Shown here in pieces: positions 45,921-46,498 of a DNA stretch of 46,498 nucleotides. Below the pieces are notes generated by a model. That model was not told where the DNA came from and searched no databases. It saw nothing but the letters and a program-made list of their open reading frames with translations. A program made the translations under genes and the position numbers. Numbering within the stretch: the first letter of the stretch is position 1; every line of letters begins with the position of its first letter. Location of the stretch: NCBI GenBank assembly GCA_029066805.1, contig JAIEFT010000019.1, positions 1 through 46,498 of the forward strand, written 5' to 3'. Origin of the DNA: Clostridiales bacterium (GTDB lineage: Bacteria; Bacillota; Clostridia; Christensenellales; Pumilibacteraceae).

Positions 45921-46498
45921 CGCAGCGAGGCGCGCGATGGGCACGCGGTACGGCGAGCAAGACACGTAGTCCAAGCCGATGTTGTGGCAGAACTCGATGG
46001 ACGAAGGATCGCCGCCGTGTTCGCCGCAGATGCCGCAGTGAAGCGTTTTGCGCTCGCCTTTGCCGAGCTTGACGGCGGTTTCCATAAGCTTACCTACGCC
46101 GACCGTATCAAGCTTTGCAAACGGATCGAACTCGTAAATCTTGTTGCCATAGTAGCTGGGAAGGAACTTACCTGCGTCGTCGCGGCTGAAGCCAAACGTC
46201 ATCTGCGTAAGGTCGTTTGTGCCGAAGCAGAAGAATTCAGCCTCTTTTGCGATATCGTCGGCAGTGAGCGCCGCTCTCGGAATTTCGATCATTGTGCCGA
46301 CTTCGTACTTGAGGTTGACGCCCGAAGCCTTGATGACCTCGTCCGCGGTCTTGACAACAGTCTTTTTAACGAATGCCAATTCCTTAACTTCGCCGACAAG
46401 CGGGATCATAATTTCGGGAACGACCTTCCAGTCCTTGTGCCGCTTTTGCACCGCGATAGCCGCTTTGATGACCGCTTTGGTCTGCATAACGGCGATTT
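45888..46498 (-). CDS. ppdK: Pyruvate phosphate dikinase, C-terminal part (5' end outside window)
   Basis: Enzyme interconverting pyruvate and phosphoenolpyruvate with ATP/AMP and phosphate, central to PPi-linked glycolysis in many anaerobes. About 202 C-terminal residues are visible, covering the end of the PEP/pyruvate-binding TIM barrel. Signatures include VPEIMIPLVGEVKEL, VGTMIEIPRAAL, AEFFCFGTNDLTQMTFGFSR and the active-site loop LHCGICGEHGGDPSSIEF with the catalytic Cys. The C-terminus is SPYRVPIARLAAAQANIKNP. The frame is open to the window edge, so the first visible ATG (46487) is internal. The gene ends at a clear terminator. Its last ten codons are repeated at 26487, next to the carbonic anhydrase gene. 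Confidence 0.96.
   Translation of the reverse strand, partial: IAVMQTKAVIKAAIAVQKRHKDWKVVPEIMIPLVGEVKELAFVKKTVVKTADEVIKASGVNLKYEVGTMIEIPRAALTADDIAKEAEFFCFGTNDLTQMTFGFSRDDAGKFLPSYYGNKIYEFDPFAKLDTVGVGKLMETAVKLGKGERKTLHCGICGEHGGDPSSIEFCHNIGLDYVSCSPYRVPIARLAAAQANIKNPRK

Overview
The window is a chromosomal segment of a Gram-positive, Clostridia-like bacterium, probably an uncultured gut or host-associated lineage. The evidence is a dgt-dnaG-rpoD-trmK housekeeping cluster, prolipoproteins with lipoboxes, strong Shine-Dalgarno sites, sigma-A type promoters (TTGACA / TATAAT), and BspA-type leucine-rich and InlB-type repeats. GC content looks moderate. Every supported gene lies on the minus strand, so the description runs from high to low coordinates.

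45888-46498: the 3' end of pyruvate phosphate dikinase and its terminator. 26689-45551: a three-gene surface operon behind a consensus promoter. It encodes a 5,153-residue beta-helix surface protein, a single-pass membrane protein with five extracellular repeats and a conserved-looking cytoplasmic domain, and a 75-residue coiled-coil protein. The operon is bracketed by a 33-bp imperfect direct repeat of the ppdK 3' end (45888-45920 and 26487-26519). The differences are all synonymous, which suggests an attachment-site-like duplication or an island junction.

25904-26461: beta-carbonic anhydrase. 18725-25770: housekeeping operon dgt, dnaG, rpoD, trmK, a zinc-ribbon coiled-coil gene, galU, and a degenerate amidohydrolase-like gene. 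The sigma factor appears to carry two region 1.1 modules. 18572-18655: tRNA-Leu with the unusual anticodon AAG, with its own promoter and terminator. 17911-18318: a decayed small lipoprotein gene.

14551-17803: two lipoprotein genes, an InlB-repeat protein and a Cthe_2159-like carbohydrate-binding beta-helix protein. 1-14144: an apparent nutrient-acquisition operon behind two tandem promoters, the distal one overlapped by a perfect palindrome. It encodes a 2,498-residue membrane-anchored subtilisin-like protease with LRRs, a membrane LRR/InlB-repeat protein, an InlB/GLUG-like lipoprotein, a large family 5 peptide-binding lipoprotein, and the start of an OppB-like permease. The simplest reading is that the protease cuts external proteins and the transporter takes up the peptides, with the LRR and InlB proteins binding substrate or surface.

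None of the large surface proteins has an LPXTG sorting signal. They end (or begin) in a transmembrane helix with a charged cytoplasmic tail.
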